In this document: positions 16,888 through 25,099 of the stretch, one piece after another
Numbering within the stretch: position 1 is the stretch's first letter
Layout of the letters: the number at the start of each line of letters is the position of its first letter
NCBI GenBank assembly: GCA_023397475.1
Contig: JAEWUD010000033.1
Location: 51,422-115,421 of the forward strand
Direction of reading: 5' to 3'
DNA from: Bacillota bacterium
GTDB taxonomy: Bacteria; Bacillota; Clostridia; Saccharofermentanales; Saccharofermentanaceae
Length of the DNA stretch: 64,000 nt
Translations under genes and position numbers: made by a program
The notes under the pieces: model-generated
What the model was told of the DNA's origin: nothing
Seen by the model: only the letters and a program-made list of their open reading frames with translations
Database searches by the model: none

Positions 16888-17715
16888 TCACTTTCTTCTC
16901 TTGACGATATACTTGTTCGACGGCTTCTTCTTGTTTCTCGTCTTCTTGCCAAGAGTCGGTACGCCCCAAGGTGTTACCGGGCCGGGACGGCCGATCGGGG
17001 ACTTACCTTCACCACCACCGTGAGGGTGATCGCAAGGGTTCATGACGACACCGCGGACGGTGGGTCTGACGCCCATATGACGCTTGCGTCCGGCCTTACC
17101 GACGGTAATGTTCTCGTGCTCGTTGTTGCCGACGGTTCCGACGGTTGCGCGACACTTGACAGAAACCATGCGAACTTCACCGGAAGGCAGACGAAGCTGA
17201 GCATAATCGCCTTCCTTCGCCATCAGCTGTGCGCCGGCGCCTGCCGTACGAACCATCTGAGCGCCCTTGCCGGGCTTGAGCTCGATCGCATGAAGAATTG
17301 TACCGACCGGGATATTCTCAATCGGAAGTGCGTTGCCGGCTACGATATCCGCATCGGTTCCGCTGACGACCTTCGCTCCGACGGTGATACCCTGCGGCGC
17401 GAGAATGTAGGACTTCGTGCCATCCGCATACTGCAGAAGAGCAATGTAGGCGGTACGGTTCGGATCATATTCCAGAGCGACGACGGTCGCGGGAATCGAA
17501 TCCTTCTGTCTCTTCCAATCGAGGATACGAATCTTGCGGCGGTTTCCTCCGCCGATGTGACGTACGGTGATGCGGCCATAGGCATTGCGTCCGCCTGTCT
17601 TCTTGGCCGATACGAGAAGGCTCTTCTCCGGTTTCTTGTTCGTGAGAACGGAGAAATCGGCAACCGTCATCTGACGTACGGCAGGGGAAGTAGGATTAAA
17701 AGTTTTTACTGGCAT
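16888..17715 (-). CDS. rplB: 50S ribosomal protein L2
   Basis: Peptidyl-transferase-centre protein. It has 275 residues starting MPVKTFNPTSPAVRQMTV, with GRNAYGRITVRHIGGGNRR and the conserved RPTVRGVVMNPCDHPHGGGEG loop. Complete. Confidence 0.98.
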   Translation of the reverse strand: MPVKTFNPTSPAVRQMTVADFSVLTNKKPEKSLLVSAKKTGGRNAYGRITVRHIGGGNRRKIRILDWKRQKDSIPATVVALEYDPNRTAYIALLQYADGTKSYILAPQGITVGAKVVSGTDADIVAGNALPIENIPVGTILHAIELKPGKGAQMVRTAGAGAQLMAKEGDYAQLRLPSGEVRMVSVKCRATVGTVGNNEHENITVGKAGRKRHMGVRPTVRGVVMNPCDHPHGGGEGKSPIGRPGPVTPWGVPTLGKKTRNKKKPSNKYIVKRRK

Positions 17716-17745
17716 CTTTCTTCACTCCTTCATCAATCCGGCCGC

Positions 17746-18099
17746 TTACTGGCCAAACCCGAATTCTTCAATCGACGTCTTATACTTGCCGGAGACCTTG
17801 ACGGACTTGCCGCCCTTGGCCTTGTAGGTAACGTCCTTTGCTTCCATAGCAATCGTTACGACAGCCTTCTTGAAAGAAGAAGTCATACCGGGGATGCCAC
17901 GCTGTCTCTTCACCTTGCCGTCATAGCGGGAGGTGTTGACCGAGAGAACCTTGACGTCGAACAGCTGCTCGACGGCCATGCGGATCTCTGTCTTTGTCGC
18001 TCTCTCATCTACCTTAAAGGAATACTTGCCGATGGCAGAATCCATAGAACTCTTCTCGGTGATGATCGGCTTAAGAATAATATCCTGCGGTGTCTTCAT
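17746..18099 (-). CDS. rplW: 50S ribosomal protein L23
   Basis: Tunnel-exit protein and docking site for trigger factor and SRP. It has 117 residues, some 20 more than most; ILKPIITEKSSMDS and YSFKVDERATKTEIRMAVEQLFDVKV identify it. The extra length is a C-terminal basic segment. One base overlaps the rplD stop. Confidence 0.97.
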   Translation of the reverse strand: MKTPQDIILKPIITEKSSMDSAIGKYSFKVDERATKTEIRMAVEQLFDVKVLSVNTSRYDGKVKRQRGIPGMTSSFKKAVVTIAMEAKDVTYKAKGGKSVKVSGKYKTSIEEFGFGQ

Positions 18100-18722
18100 T
18101 ATACGTACACCTCCTGAACCTTCATTGCGGCGTCCTTTGTCATGACGAAACGGTCATACTTCAGGATGTCAAACACGTTGATCGTGTTGACGAAAGCCGT
18201 CTTGACTGTGGGAATATTTCTTGCGGACTTCTCGACATTCACGTTCTTCTCAGCGAGAACAACGAGCGCCGGGCTCTCGATCTTCAGGGCCTTCATGACC
18301 TTGACCATCTTGGCCGTCTTGATCTCGTCGAAATTGAGAGAATCGATAACGATGATATTCTGTGCCAGAAGCTTTGTCGAAAGAGCGGACTTCATCGCCA
18401 GTCTTCTGACCTTCTTCGGCAGAGTATAGCTGTAATCTCTCGGCTTGGGCCCAAAAATGATGCCGCCGCCGACATACTGTGCGGAACGTGTAGAGCCGTG
18501 ACGGGCACGACCGGTTCCCTTCTGACGATACGGCTTTCTGCCGCCGCCTCTGACTTCGCTTCTCGTTTTCGTGGAATGTGTGCCCTGACGACGATTCGCC
18601 AGCTGATTTCTGATTACGGCCTGCATCGCAAACGCATTCGGCTCGATACCAAAGATATCGTCGGAAAGGTCGATCTGACCCGTAACGGCTCCATCCAGAT
18701 TGTAGACATCTACTTTTGCCAT
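18099..18722 (-). CDS. rplD: 50S ribosomal protein L4
   Basis: Tunnel protein and, in E. coli, autoregulator of the S10 operon. It has 207 residues: the GGGRKPYRQKGTGRARHGSTRS loop is diagnostic. Complete. Confidence 0.98.
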   Translation of the reverse strand: MAKVDVYNLDGAVTGQIDLSDDIFGIEPNAFAMQAVIRNQLANRRQGTHSTKTRSEVRGGGRKPYRQKGTGRARHGSTRSAQYVGGGIIFGPKPRDYSYTLPKKVRRLAMKSALSTKLLAQNIIVIDSLNFDEIKTAKMVKVMKALKIESPALVVLAEKNVNVEKSARNIPTVKTAFVNTINVFDILKYDRFVMTKDAAMKVQEVYV

Positions 18723-18747
18723 TTTCTATGCTCCTCCTTACGCCGAA

Positions 18748-19377
18748 TTACTTTGACTTGACGGATGTCTCGATCGAAACAAGTCCGCCCTTCGGGCCGG
18801 GGACTGCGCCTCGAAGCACGAGGATCCCTCTCTCGCCGTCAACGAGGACGACATTCAGGTTCTGTACAGTGCAGTTGACCGCACCCATGTGTCCGGGCAT
18901 CTTCTTACCCTTGCGAACACGGGCAGGTGTGGTATTGGCGCCCATAGAACCAACGCGTCTGTGGTACATCGAGCCGTGTCCGTCCGGACCGCCCTTCTGA
19001 CCGTGGCGCTTGATGTTACCGGCATAACCCTTACCCTTGGAAACGCCGCTCACGTCAACGTGATTTCCCACGCTGAACATATCGGAGACCTTGATCTCCT
19101 GTCCGAGCGAGAACTCGGAATCGGCGGAAAACTCGCGCATGTGACGCTTTACAGGTGCACCGGCCTTCTTGAACTGGCCCATGTCGGGTTTGTTCACCAG
19201 CTTCTCGCGGATGTTGCCGACGGCAACCTTAACCGACGAATACCCGTCCTTCTCTTCCGTCTTGTTCTGAATTACGAACATAGGCTCGCACTCGATGACG
19301 GTTGCCGGGATCGCGATGCCGTTCTCGTCGAACAGCTGTGTCATTCCGGCCTTCTTGCCAAGCATGAATTTACTCAT
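18748..19377 (-). CDS. rplC: 50S ribosomal protein L3
   Basis: Early-assembly protein. It has 209 residues with MSKFMLGKKAGMTQLFDENG, the SKGKGYAGNIKRHGQKGG and RRVGSMGANTTPARVRKGKKMPGHMG segments. A 107-base gap with two hairpins separates it from rpsJ. Confidence 0.98.
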   Translation of the reverse strand: MSKFMLGKKAGMTQLFDENGIAIPATVIECEPMFVIQNKTEEKDGYSSVKVAVGNIREKLVNKPDMGQFKKAGAPVKRHMREFSADSEFSLGQEIKVSDMFSVGNHVDVSGVSKGKGYAGNIKRHGQKGGPDGHGSMYHRRVGSMGANTTPARVRKGKKMPGHMGAVNCTVQNLNVVLVDGERGILVLRGAVPGPKGGLVSIETSVKSK

Positions 19378-19403
19378 CTTTCTTATACCTCCTTCGGTTA
19401 TTG

Positions 19404-19470
19404 GTTCGGGAGCTTACCCCCGAACATGACCCCGGCCTTGCGACACCCTCATGCGGAGGCGCAAAGCCGG
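19404..19470 (-). other. Two stem-loops in the rpsJ-rplC gap
   Basis: Perfect 7-bp stem GTTCGGG/CCCGAAC (19404-19425). Next to it, a 5+5-bp stem with one mismatch, CCGGC.TTGCG with CGCAA.GCCGG (19432-19470). On the transcript both lie after rpsJ and before the rplC ribosome binding site. No T tract. They may set the S10/L3 ratio or bind a regulatory protein. Confidence 0.5.
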
Positions 19471-19484
19471 AAATGCGCTTAACT

Positions 19485-19796
19485 TCAGACCTTGAGCTCA
19501 ATGCTCACACCGGCCGGCATGTCAAGCTTCATCAATGCATCAACCGTCTTCTGGTTGGGAGCAAAAATGTCGATCAGACGCTTGTGCGTACGAATCTCAA
19601 ACTGTTCGCGCGAATCTTTGTACTTGTGGGGAGAACGCAGAATGGTTGTGATCTCCTTCTCCGTAGGGAGCGGGATCGGGCCCGAGAAATTCGCGCCGGT
19701 TCTTGTCACGGTCTCAACGATGCGTGCTGCGCTCTGGTCGAGAAGCTCGTGATCAAATGCCTTGAGTTTGATTCTTACTTTCTGTTTGGCTGCCAT
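19485..19796 (-). CDS. rpsJ: 30S ribosomal protein S10
   Basis: First gene of the superoperon; S10 also acts as NusE in antitermination. It has 103 residues (MAAKQKVRIKLKAFDHELLDQS ... KLDMPAGVSIELKV). The start at 19796 follows GGAGG by 8 bases; a TTG further upstream is not plausible. Confidence 0.98.
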   Translation of the reverse strand: MAAKQKVRIKLKAFDHELLDQSAARIVETVTRTGANFSGPIPLPTEKEITTILRSPHKYKDSREQFEIRTHKRLIDIFAPNQKTVDALMKLDMPAGVSIELKV

Positions 19797-20080
19797 AAAT
19801 CTTTCCTCCAATTATCTGCCGCTTCCCTCAACCTTGCCGGGCGTTTCTTGTGTGACCATCAGAAAACCCAGGAAACCAGTTACAGCGAAACGGATGCTCG
19901 CCGCACTTTGGGCCTGGGCATGTGTCCGGTCACAAACACACGCTGCCAACTTGTTGAGGTCGTCCGGATCGCTGCCCGGACTGCTCTGTCTGAGTTACCC
20001 GCTTGTCTTAGCAGCATGCAAGACCCGCGGCAATCTCCGACATCAACGCTCTGCGCCAAGAATTTCTTCGCGCACGGAGT
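19797..20080 (-). other. Untranslated leader of the S10 superoperon
   Basis: About 280 bases lie between the predicted promoter and rpsJ. I see no gene in it and no match to an E. coli-like L4 leader that I can recognise. It has GC-rich dyads such as TCCGG...CCGGA around 19963-19980. A long structured leader is a common place for ribosomal-protein feedback control. Confidence 0.4.
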
Positions 20081-20124
20081 AGTATATCTCATATATCCGG
20101 GATTTGCAAGCACATTTTTTCGCG
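20081..20124 (-). promoter_or_regulatory. Main promoter of the S10-spc-alpha superoperon
   Basis: Minus strand: -35 TTGCAA (20104-20109), 17-base spacer, -10 TATACT (20081-20086). Five bases upstream of the -35 is CGCGAAAAAA (20115-20124). The same box occurs at the same distance at the tRNA-Gly promoter and may act as an UP-like element. Confidence 0.72.
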
Positions 20125-20201
20125 GTAGATATAAGGAGATTATTGGCTTCCCTGCCGGGCGTCCGACACGGCAATTTCCATTGTGAAAGTACCCGAAAAG
20201 A

Positions 20202-21131
20202 CTATTTCTTCACACTGTCCGCCAGTCGGTGAACCTGATCTTTCGAGAAATGATAATTCGTTTTGCAGAAGTGGCAAGAGATCTCAATCCCCTCGTCGGT
20301 TTCCGACAGTTCACGCAACTGGGCCTCGCCGAGTGTCAGAAGTCCGCGCTCCATCTTGTCGCGCGTGCAGTTGCAAGCATATTGGACCGATTCCGCGCCG
20401 AGATAGATAATTTCGGGATCCCCAAGGAACATATCGAGAATCTTCTCCGGAGACAATCCCTCTTCCATAAGGAAGGTAATATCGGGAAACCCACCGGTGG
20501 CTCGCTTCTCAAGTACGTCGATCACATGATCCGGGGCACCCGGAAGAACCTGCACAAGGAACCCGCCCGCCTGATGAACGCCGTCGGCTCCGAGAAGGAC
20601 GCCGAGAGATACAACAGAGGGTGTCTGTTCGGATACGGCCAGATAATAGGTGAAGTCTTCCGCGATTTCTCCGGAAATGAGCTCGACGGATCCAACATAC
20701 GGTTCCTTCATACCGAGATCTCTAACGACGGTAAGGATACCTTTGCCGACCACCGCCGCAACATCAATCTTCCCCGGTGCGCGATAGGTCGTTTCGACAG
20801 CAGGATGATGGAGTACTCCGCGGACATTTCTTCCGCTGTCACAGACGGCCGTCATCCCGCCGATCGGACCGTCACTCCGGATATTCGTCGTCTGGGTGTC
20901 TTCTTTGTTCTTGAGTGTATCCGCAAGAAGCAACGAACCCGTCAGAAACCGGCCAAACGCAGCCGTCGCCGCGGGAGATGTCTCATGAATCGCAAGCGCG
21001 GCAGAAACAACGCCTGTCGTCCGGATGCACAAGGCGCGGACGTGGCCGTCATACGCGGTAGCACGGACAAGGTAGTCCGCACTTGGGTCTTCCGGCGCAC
21101 CGGGCGCACGATAAAATACTGTATCTTCCAT
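20202..21131 (-). CDS. hslO: Redox-regulated chaperone Hsp33
   Basis: Cytosolic holdase activated by oxidation and unfolding. It has 309 residues; the C-terminal redox switch has all four zinc cysteines, C253 and C255 in ACNCTRDKM and C286 and C289 in SCHFC. The core includes the family GLLLGADGVHQAGGFLVQVLPGA-type segment. Last gene of the run ftsE-ftsX-hydrolase-methyltransferase-hslO; 5 bases follow the methyltransferase stop. Confidence 0.95.
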   Translation of the reverse strand: MEDTVFYRAPGAPEDPSADYLVRATAYDGHVRALCIRTTGVVSAALAIHETSPAATAAFGRFLTGSLLLADTLKNKEDTQTTNIRSDGPIGGMTAVCDSGRNVRGVLHHPAVETTYRAPGKIDVAAVVGKGILTVVRDLGMKEPYVGSVELISGEIAEDFTYYLAVSEQTPSVVSLGVLLGADGVHQAGGFLVQVLPGAPDHVIDVLEKRATGGFPDITFLMEEGLSPEKILDMFLGDPEIIYLGAESVQYACNCTRDKMERGLLTLGEAQLRELSETDEGIEISCHFCKTNYHFSKDQVHRLADSVKK

Positions 21132-21136
21132 GATGA

Positions 21137-21949
21137 TTACTCCTTGTCAGTCGTTTGTGCGTCGGGTTCGAGACGACGTGCCGCCACCCAGAAATCTCTT
21201 CGGCCTCGCGGGGACGGCATACGATTCGTCAACTCTCCAAATCGCGCGAGAATCTGCATGCCGGACGCTTCCAACATACTCCCGACTTTCTCGGGATCGT
21301 AGTACTTCTCTCTGATCTGAAGTTCGCGGCGAAGATAAAGCTCCTCTTTTTCCCCTGTCTTCTCGAAAAGCACGATATCCGATGTACTGATCCCGGATTT
21401 TTTCGCGAATCGATTCTGCCAGAGAAGCGCGTACTCGTCATACACGGCATGAAAAAAGCGGTTGCCGAGATTGTTCTCGAAGTGATGCCGCGTTGCGGTA
21501 TCAAAAATAAAAAGTCCGCCGGGATTCAGATAATTCGCAAAGGAACGGAACATGCGCAAAAGATCCGATTCACGAGTGATGTGATTCACCGTGTCAAGAA
21601 GGCACAGGAACACATCCACCGTACCAAAGAGTTCCATCCTTGTGATGTCCTGGCGCAGGTAAAGGATCTCCCCGGATGGGGATTGTTCTACGGACTTCGC
21701 GAGCATTGCTTCCGATGCGTCGATGCCGATCACATCATACCCAAGCCGATGAATTCCGCGGCATACGATTCCTGTTCCGCAGCCTAAGTCGCAAACGAGC
21801 AAGCGTCCGCCGGTACCGTCTCCGGTTCTCTTACCGTATCTTCGGATCAATCCGTCGATATATTCTATCCATGCGTCATAGTCGACGTCGCTCTGGAAAT
21901 GATCGTAGATTCCGGCCAGGCGGTCATAGGGTTCCTGTTGCATTGTCAT
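21137..21949 (-). CDS. Class I SAM-dependent methyltransferase
   Basis: Methyltransferase of unknown substrate. In 270 residues, motif I is LLVCDLGCGTGIVCRGI near residue 50, followed by the acidic motif II VIGIDASEAML and a motif resembling DVFLCLLDTVNHI. The N-terminus (YDRLAGIYDHFQSDVDYDAWIEYI) is typical of small-molecule methyltransferases in Bacillota. Nine bases from the hydrolase gene, so co-transcribed; context does not reveal a substrate. Confidence 0.85.
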   Translation of the reverse strand: MTMQQEPYDRLAGIYDHFQSDVDYDAWIEYIDGLIRRYGKRTGDGTGGRLLVCDLGCGTGIVCRGIHRLGYDVIGIDASEAMLAKSVEQSPSGEILYLRQDITRMELFGTVDVFLCLLDTVNHITRESDLLRMFRSFANYLNPGGLFIFDTATRHHFENNLGNRFFHAVYDEYALLWQNRFAKKSGISTSDIVLFEKTGEKEELYLRRELQIREKYYDPEKVGSMLEASGMQILARFGELTNRMPSPRGRRDFWVAARRLEPDAQTTDKE

Positions 21950-21957
21950 AGATCCCC

Positions 21958-23271
21958 TTACTGGATGTAAGGAGCGGGATCCACACGGGTTCCGTTGACA
22001 CGGACCTCAAAATGCAGATGCGGTCCCGTGGAGGTTCCGGTACTTCCGCAAGCGGCGATCTCCTGCCCGGCGGACACGGTATCACCGACGGATACGTACA
22101 GATCTTTACAATGGGCATAGGTCGTAGTCATCCCGTTGCCGTGATCGATCACGATGTAATTCCCGTAATTCGTTCCTCCGGTGTTCTGTCCGGCCCAGGG
22201 AGCCGAGGCGATGAGGACCGTGCCGGAATCCGCGGCAACGATCGGGTTGCCGTAAGAGCCGCCGAGATCTACGCCGTTGTGCATCTTGTTAATCTTGTAG
22301 ACAGGGTGGAAACGCATGCCGAAACCGGAATATATGGTATAGTCGCCGGGATACGGCCATGTGAGCTGTCCGTTCGGCGGTATCTGTGTAGTCGAACCGG
22401 ATGAACCGGATGATCCGCCGGTCTTCTTCTTGCTCTTCTCCAGTTCTTTCTGCAAACGGGCGATCTCCGCGTCAAGATTTGCGGCTTCCTGTTCCAGTTC
22501 GTCTTCCTTCTGCTGCCATTCGGACAGTTGCGTCTCCGCCTCCTCGAGCGCTGCCTCGGTCTCGCCGATTCGCTGCTCCAGAGCCTCGAGCTCCGCTTGT
22601 TTTGAATCGGCAATTACCTGCATATCCGTCGCTTCCTGCATCGCGTACTCACTCTTCAGCGCTGCGTCGTCCATCGCCGCATTGAGCTCCTCGATCATCT
22701 GCGAATCCGACTCCGCGATCAACGATATCAATTCGAGGTTTGTGAAAAATCCGGCAAGGTTCTCCGATTCCAGAAGAATCTCAAGGATGGATTTGTTCTG
22801 GTACTCGAACATCGTGCTGATTCTCTCGGTGTATTCGGTCTTCTTGGCCGTCAGATCTTCCTGTGATTGGACATAGATGTCAATGGCGGCCTGCTTGGCC
22901 AGAAGAGCGTTTTGCAGATCTTCGGCAATAATGAGGTACTGTGCCTTCTGTTCCTCGCTTAAGTCACCCAAGTAAGCGAGATCCGCGGACAATTGGTCAG
23001 CTTCTCCGGAGAGTGCCTCGATCTTCTCCTGTGCCTGATCTATTTCCTCTTGCGCGGCTTCCTTCTTCTCTTTGGCGTCATTGATGCTGTCCGTTGTCGA
23101 GTCGGCACGAAGGATATCTGCAGACGGAGTCGAGAATCCAAGGGTAGCGCCGGAAACAAGAAGCGCCGCAAGAAGCGTTGCCATTCTGCGAATCGCTGTA
23201 GCTCTCGGAGCAGAAGTCGACGAGATGGGCAATGATCCAGTGTCAGTTGTGTTCTTATGTATCCTTCTCAT
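21958..23271 (-). CDS. Murein hydrolase activator / M23 peptidase with coiled coil (PcsB/EnvC-like)
   Basis: Exported cell-wall protein of 437 residues. A basic N-terminus and a hydrophobic stretch (about 25-47) form a signal. A long Glu/Gln/Ala-rich coiled coil spans about 60-270. A glycine/serine linker leads to a LytM domain at about 300-437. Zinc ligands expected for an active M23 peptidase are present: H331 and D335 in HNGVD, H420 in HLHFE. Lying directly downstream of ftsX and ftsE, it fits the model in which FtsEX in the membrane moves the coiled coil to release hydrolase activity at the septum. Confidence 0.9.
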   Translation of the reverse strand: MRRIHKNTTDTGSLPISSTSAPRATAIRRMATLLAALLVSGATLGFSTPSADILRADSTTDSINDAKEKKEAAQEEIDQAQEKIEALSGEADQLSADLAYLGDLSEEQKAQYLIIAEDLQNALLAKQAAIDIYVQSQEDLTAKKTEYTERISTMFEYQNKSILEILLESENLAGFFTNLELISLIAESDSQMIEELNAAMDDAALKSEYAMQEATDMQVIADSKQAELEALEQRIGETEAALEEAETQLSEWQQKEDELEQEAANLDAEIARLQKELEKSKKKTGGSSGSSGSTTQIPPNGQLTWPYPGDYTIYSGFGMRFHPVYKINKMHNGVDLGGSYGNPIVAADSGTVLIASAPWAGQNTGGTNYGNYIVIDHGNGMTTTYAHCKDLYVSVGDTVSAGQEIAACGSTGTSTGPHLHFEVRVNGTRVDPAPYIQ

Positions 23272-23285
23272 GTGCGTTGCCTCCG

Positions 23286-24185
23286 TTAGACCTGTATGTA
23301 CTTGCGTACGGATATTCCACTGCCGACGGCGCCGATCAGAATTCCGGTCGCGGCACAGACGATCAGGACGATCTTCGATACCGATGACATCGGTAAGATT
23401 GCATAGAAACTCGTCGGGTCAATCTTCGCCATCAAAGCGTCATAGATTCGAGTATAGGCCAGCCAGGTAATACCCCAGGCACATATGGCACTGATGAGTC
23501 CGACCAGAGCACCTTCGATGATGAACGGCAGACGAATATAGGAATTCGTCGCTCCGATGTATTTCATAATATTAATCTCCGCTGCACGCGCATAGACAGA
23601 GATGCGAACCATGTTCGAGATGATGAACAGCGCGATCAGAAAGAGAACGACAAAGGCTCCTGCGGTTATGATATTGACCCATTGTGTCGTCTGCGTCAGA
23701 AACGTCATGACCTGGCGCTCCTGCATCACCTTGTTGACTCCGGGAATGGCCTCTAACCGCATGACCACTTCATCAGCGAACGCCGGGTCCACGAGTTGAA
23801 TCCGGTACGTATAGGGCAGAAACTGATTGTAATCGAAATCATCCAGGACGGATGAGCTGTCGCCGAGATTCACGCGAAACTCTTCGTAGTTCTGAGCCGG
23901 TGAAGATTCGATATAGGTGATGACATGAGCGGTATCCCCCGACAGGTAGGCGGTTACCGCGGCGCGCTCTTCCGGCGTCGAGGCCAACTTCATATAGACC
24001 TCAATCGGCGGTTGTTGGCCGAGGTTCTTCATGATATGTCGCGCATCGGCGGAGAATATCACGAAGGCGGACATCAGAAGAAGCATCAAAAGAATCGTAG
24101 TCACCGACGCAATCGTCACGAGCGGATGACGGAAGATACCCGTGAACCCTTCCTTCATGGAATTGACTAATGCGCGCGGTCTCAT
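23286..24185 (-). CDS. ftsX: Cell-division ABC transporter permease FtsX
   Basis: Membrane partner of FtsE. It has 299 residues: TM1 about 24-45, an extracellular domain about 46-170 that would contact the hydrolase coiled coil, then three TM helices in the FtsX/MacB fold (AAEINIMKYIGATNSYIRLPFIIEGALVG). Its ATG overlaps the ftsE stop by 4 bases. Confidence 0.95.
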   Translation of the reverse strand: MRPRALVNSMKEGFTGIFRHPLVTIASVTTILLMLLLMSAFVIFSADARHIMKNLGQQPPIEVYMKLASTPEERAAVTAYLSGDTAHVITYIESSPAQNYEEFRVNLGDSSSVLDDFDYNQFLPYTYRIQLVDPAFADEVVMRLEAIPGVNKVMQERQVMTFLTQTTQWVNIITAGAFVVLFLIALFIISNMVRISVYARAAEINIMKYIGATNSYIRLPFIIEGALVGLISAICAWGITWLAYTRIYDALMAKIDPTSFYAILPMSSVSKIVLIVCAATGILIGAVGSGISVRKYIQV

Positions 24186-25072
24186 GAATCCTCCTTCTCG
24201 GAAACCGCCGGAATCTGCGGTTCGTCGTTGATCCAGAGTTCGGCGGTAGGGTCGACGAGCGATTCATCGTCCGTCTCGTCCGCGTCATAACCGTCGTCGA
24301 TGAGTAGCTCGCCATCAGAACGCAAATCGTCGTCCGATGTCGTGTAATCATCGTCCGTGTCATACGTCGTGCAAACGCCCGTATCGGGATCACACACCGT
24401 ATACGCACCGTCCGCCTCATCTCGAATCACGCGTCCTTCCGAAATCTCGATGACACGCTTCTTCATCCGGTCGACGAGATTGCTGTCATGCGTACAGATG
24501 ACAACGGTCGTCCCGTTGCGATTGATCTCGGCCAGAAGGGCCATAATGGCTTCACTGTTGATCGGGTCAAGATTTCCGGTGGGTTCATCGGCAAGAATCA
24601 GCTGCGGATCGTTGACCATGGCGCGAGCGATGGCAACACGTTGCTGCTCGCCGCCGGACAGTTCATGCGGCATCGCCGAAGCTTTATGTCGAAGGCCGAC
24701 AACCGAAAGAACAATCTCAACCGTGCGGACGAGTTCTTTTCGCGGCATACCGATAATCTCACCGGCAAACGCGACGTTCTCAAAAACATTCTTGCTCTCA
24801 ATCAGCCGGAAGTCCTGGAAGATCATCCCGACATGGCGGCGCAGTACCGGGATCAGAATACGCGACATATGAGATACAGGGAAATGGTCGATAAAGACCT
24901 TACCCTCCGACGGCTTCTCTTCTCTCGTCAGGAGCTTGACCAGGGTTGACTTACCCGAGCCGCTCTTGCCGATGATAAACACAAATTCTCCGTCATCCAC
25001 CTTAAAGCTGACGCCACGCAAGGCATGTGTCCCCGTCTTGTATGTCTTATGCACGTTGTCAAATCGAATCAA
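24182..25072 (-). CDS. ftsE: Cell-division ATPase FtsE with acidic C-terminal tail
   Basis: ATPase of FtsEX. Walker A GKSGSGKS (35-42), LSGGE (138-142) and LILADEPTGNLD (158-169) are intact. The core ends near residue 218, where most FtsE proteins stop (about 228). Here 77 more residues follow, rich in Asp, Glu, Thr and Ser (220-296). The tail reads in frame to a normal stop and overlaps ftsX by only 4 bases, so it is not a frameshift artefact. Its low complexity suggests a disordered acidic tail. Confidence 0.94.
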   Translation of the reverse strand: MIRFDNVHKTYKTGTHALRGVSFKVDDGEFVFIIGKSGSGKSTLVKLLTREEKPSEGKVFIDHFPVSHMSRILIPVLRRHVGMIFQDFRLIESKNVFENVAFAGEIIGMPRKELVRTVEIVLSVVGLRHKASAMPHELSGGEQQRVAIARAMVNDPQLILADEPTGNLDPINSEAIMALLAEINRNGTTVVICTHDSNLVDRMKKRVIEISEGRVIRDEADGAYTVCDPDTGVCTTYDTDDDYTTSDDDLRSDGELLIDDGYDADETDDESLVDPTAELWINDEPQIPAVSEKEDS

Positions 25073-25099
25073 ATACTCTTCCTCCGCGCCGGGATCTCA

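Noticed and set aside
16855..18117. 420-codon open frame antisense to rplB and rplW
   Set aside because: Fully overlaps conserved ribosomal genes; a by-product of codon composition.
19880..20113. Small protein in the S10 operon leader
   Set aside because: No ribosome binding site, it begins upstream of the predicted transcription start, and the composition is not protein-like.
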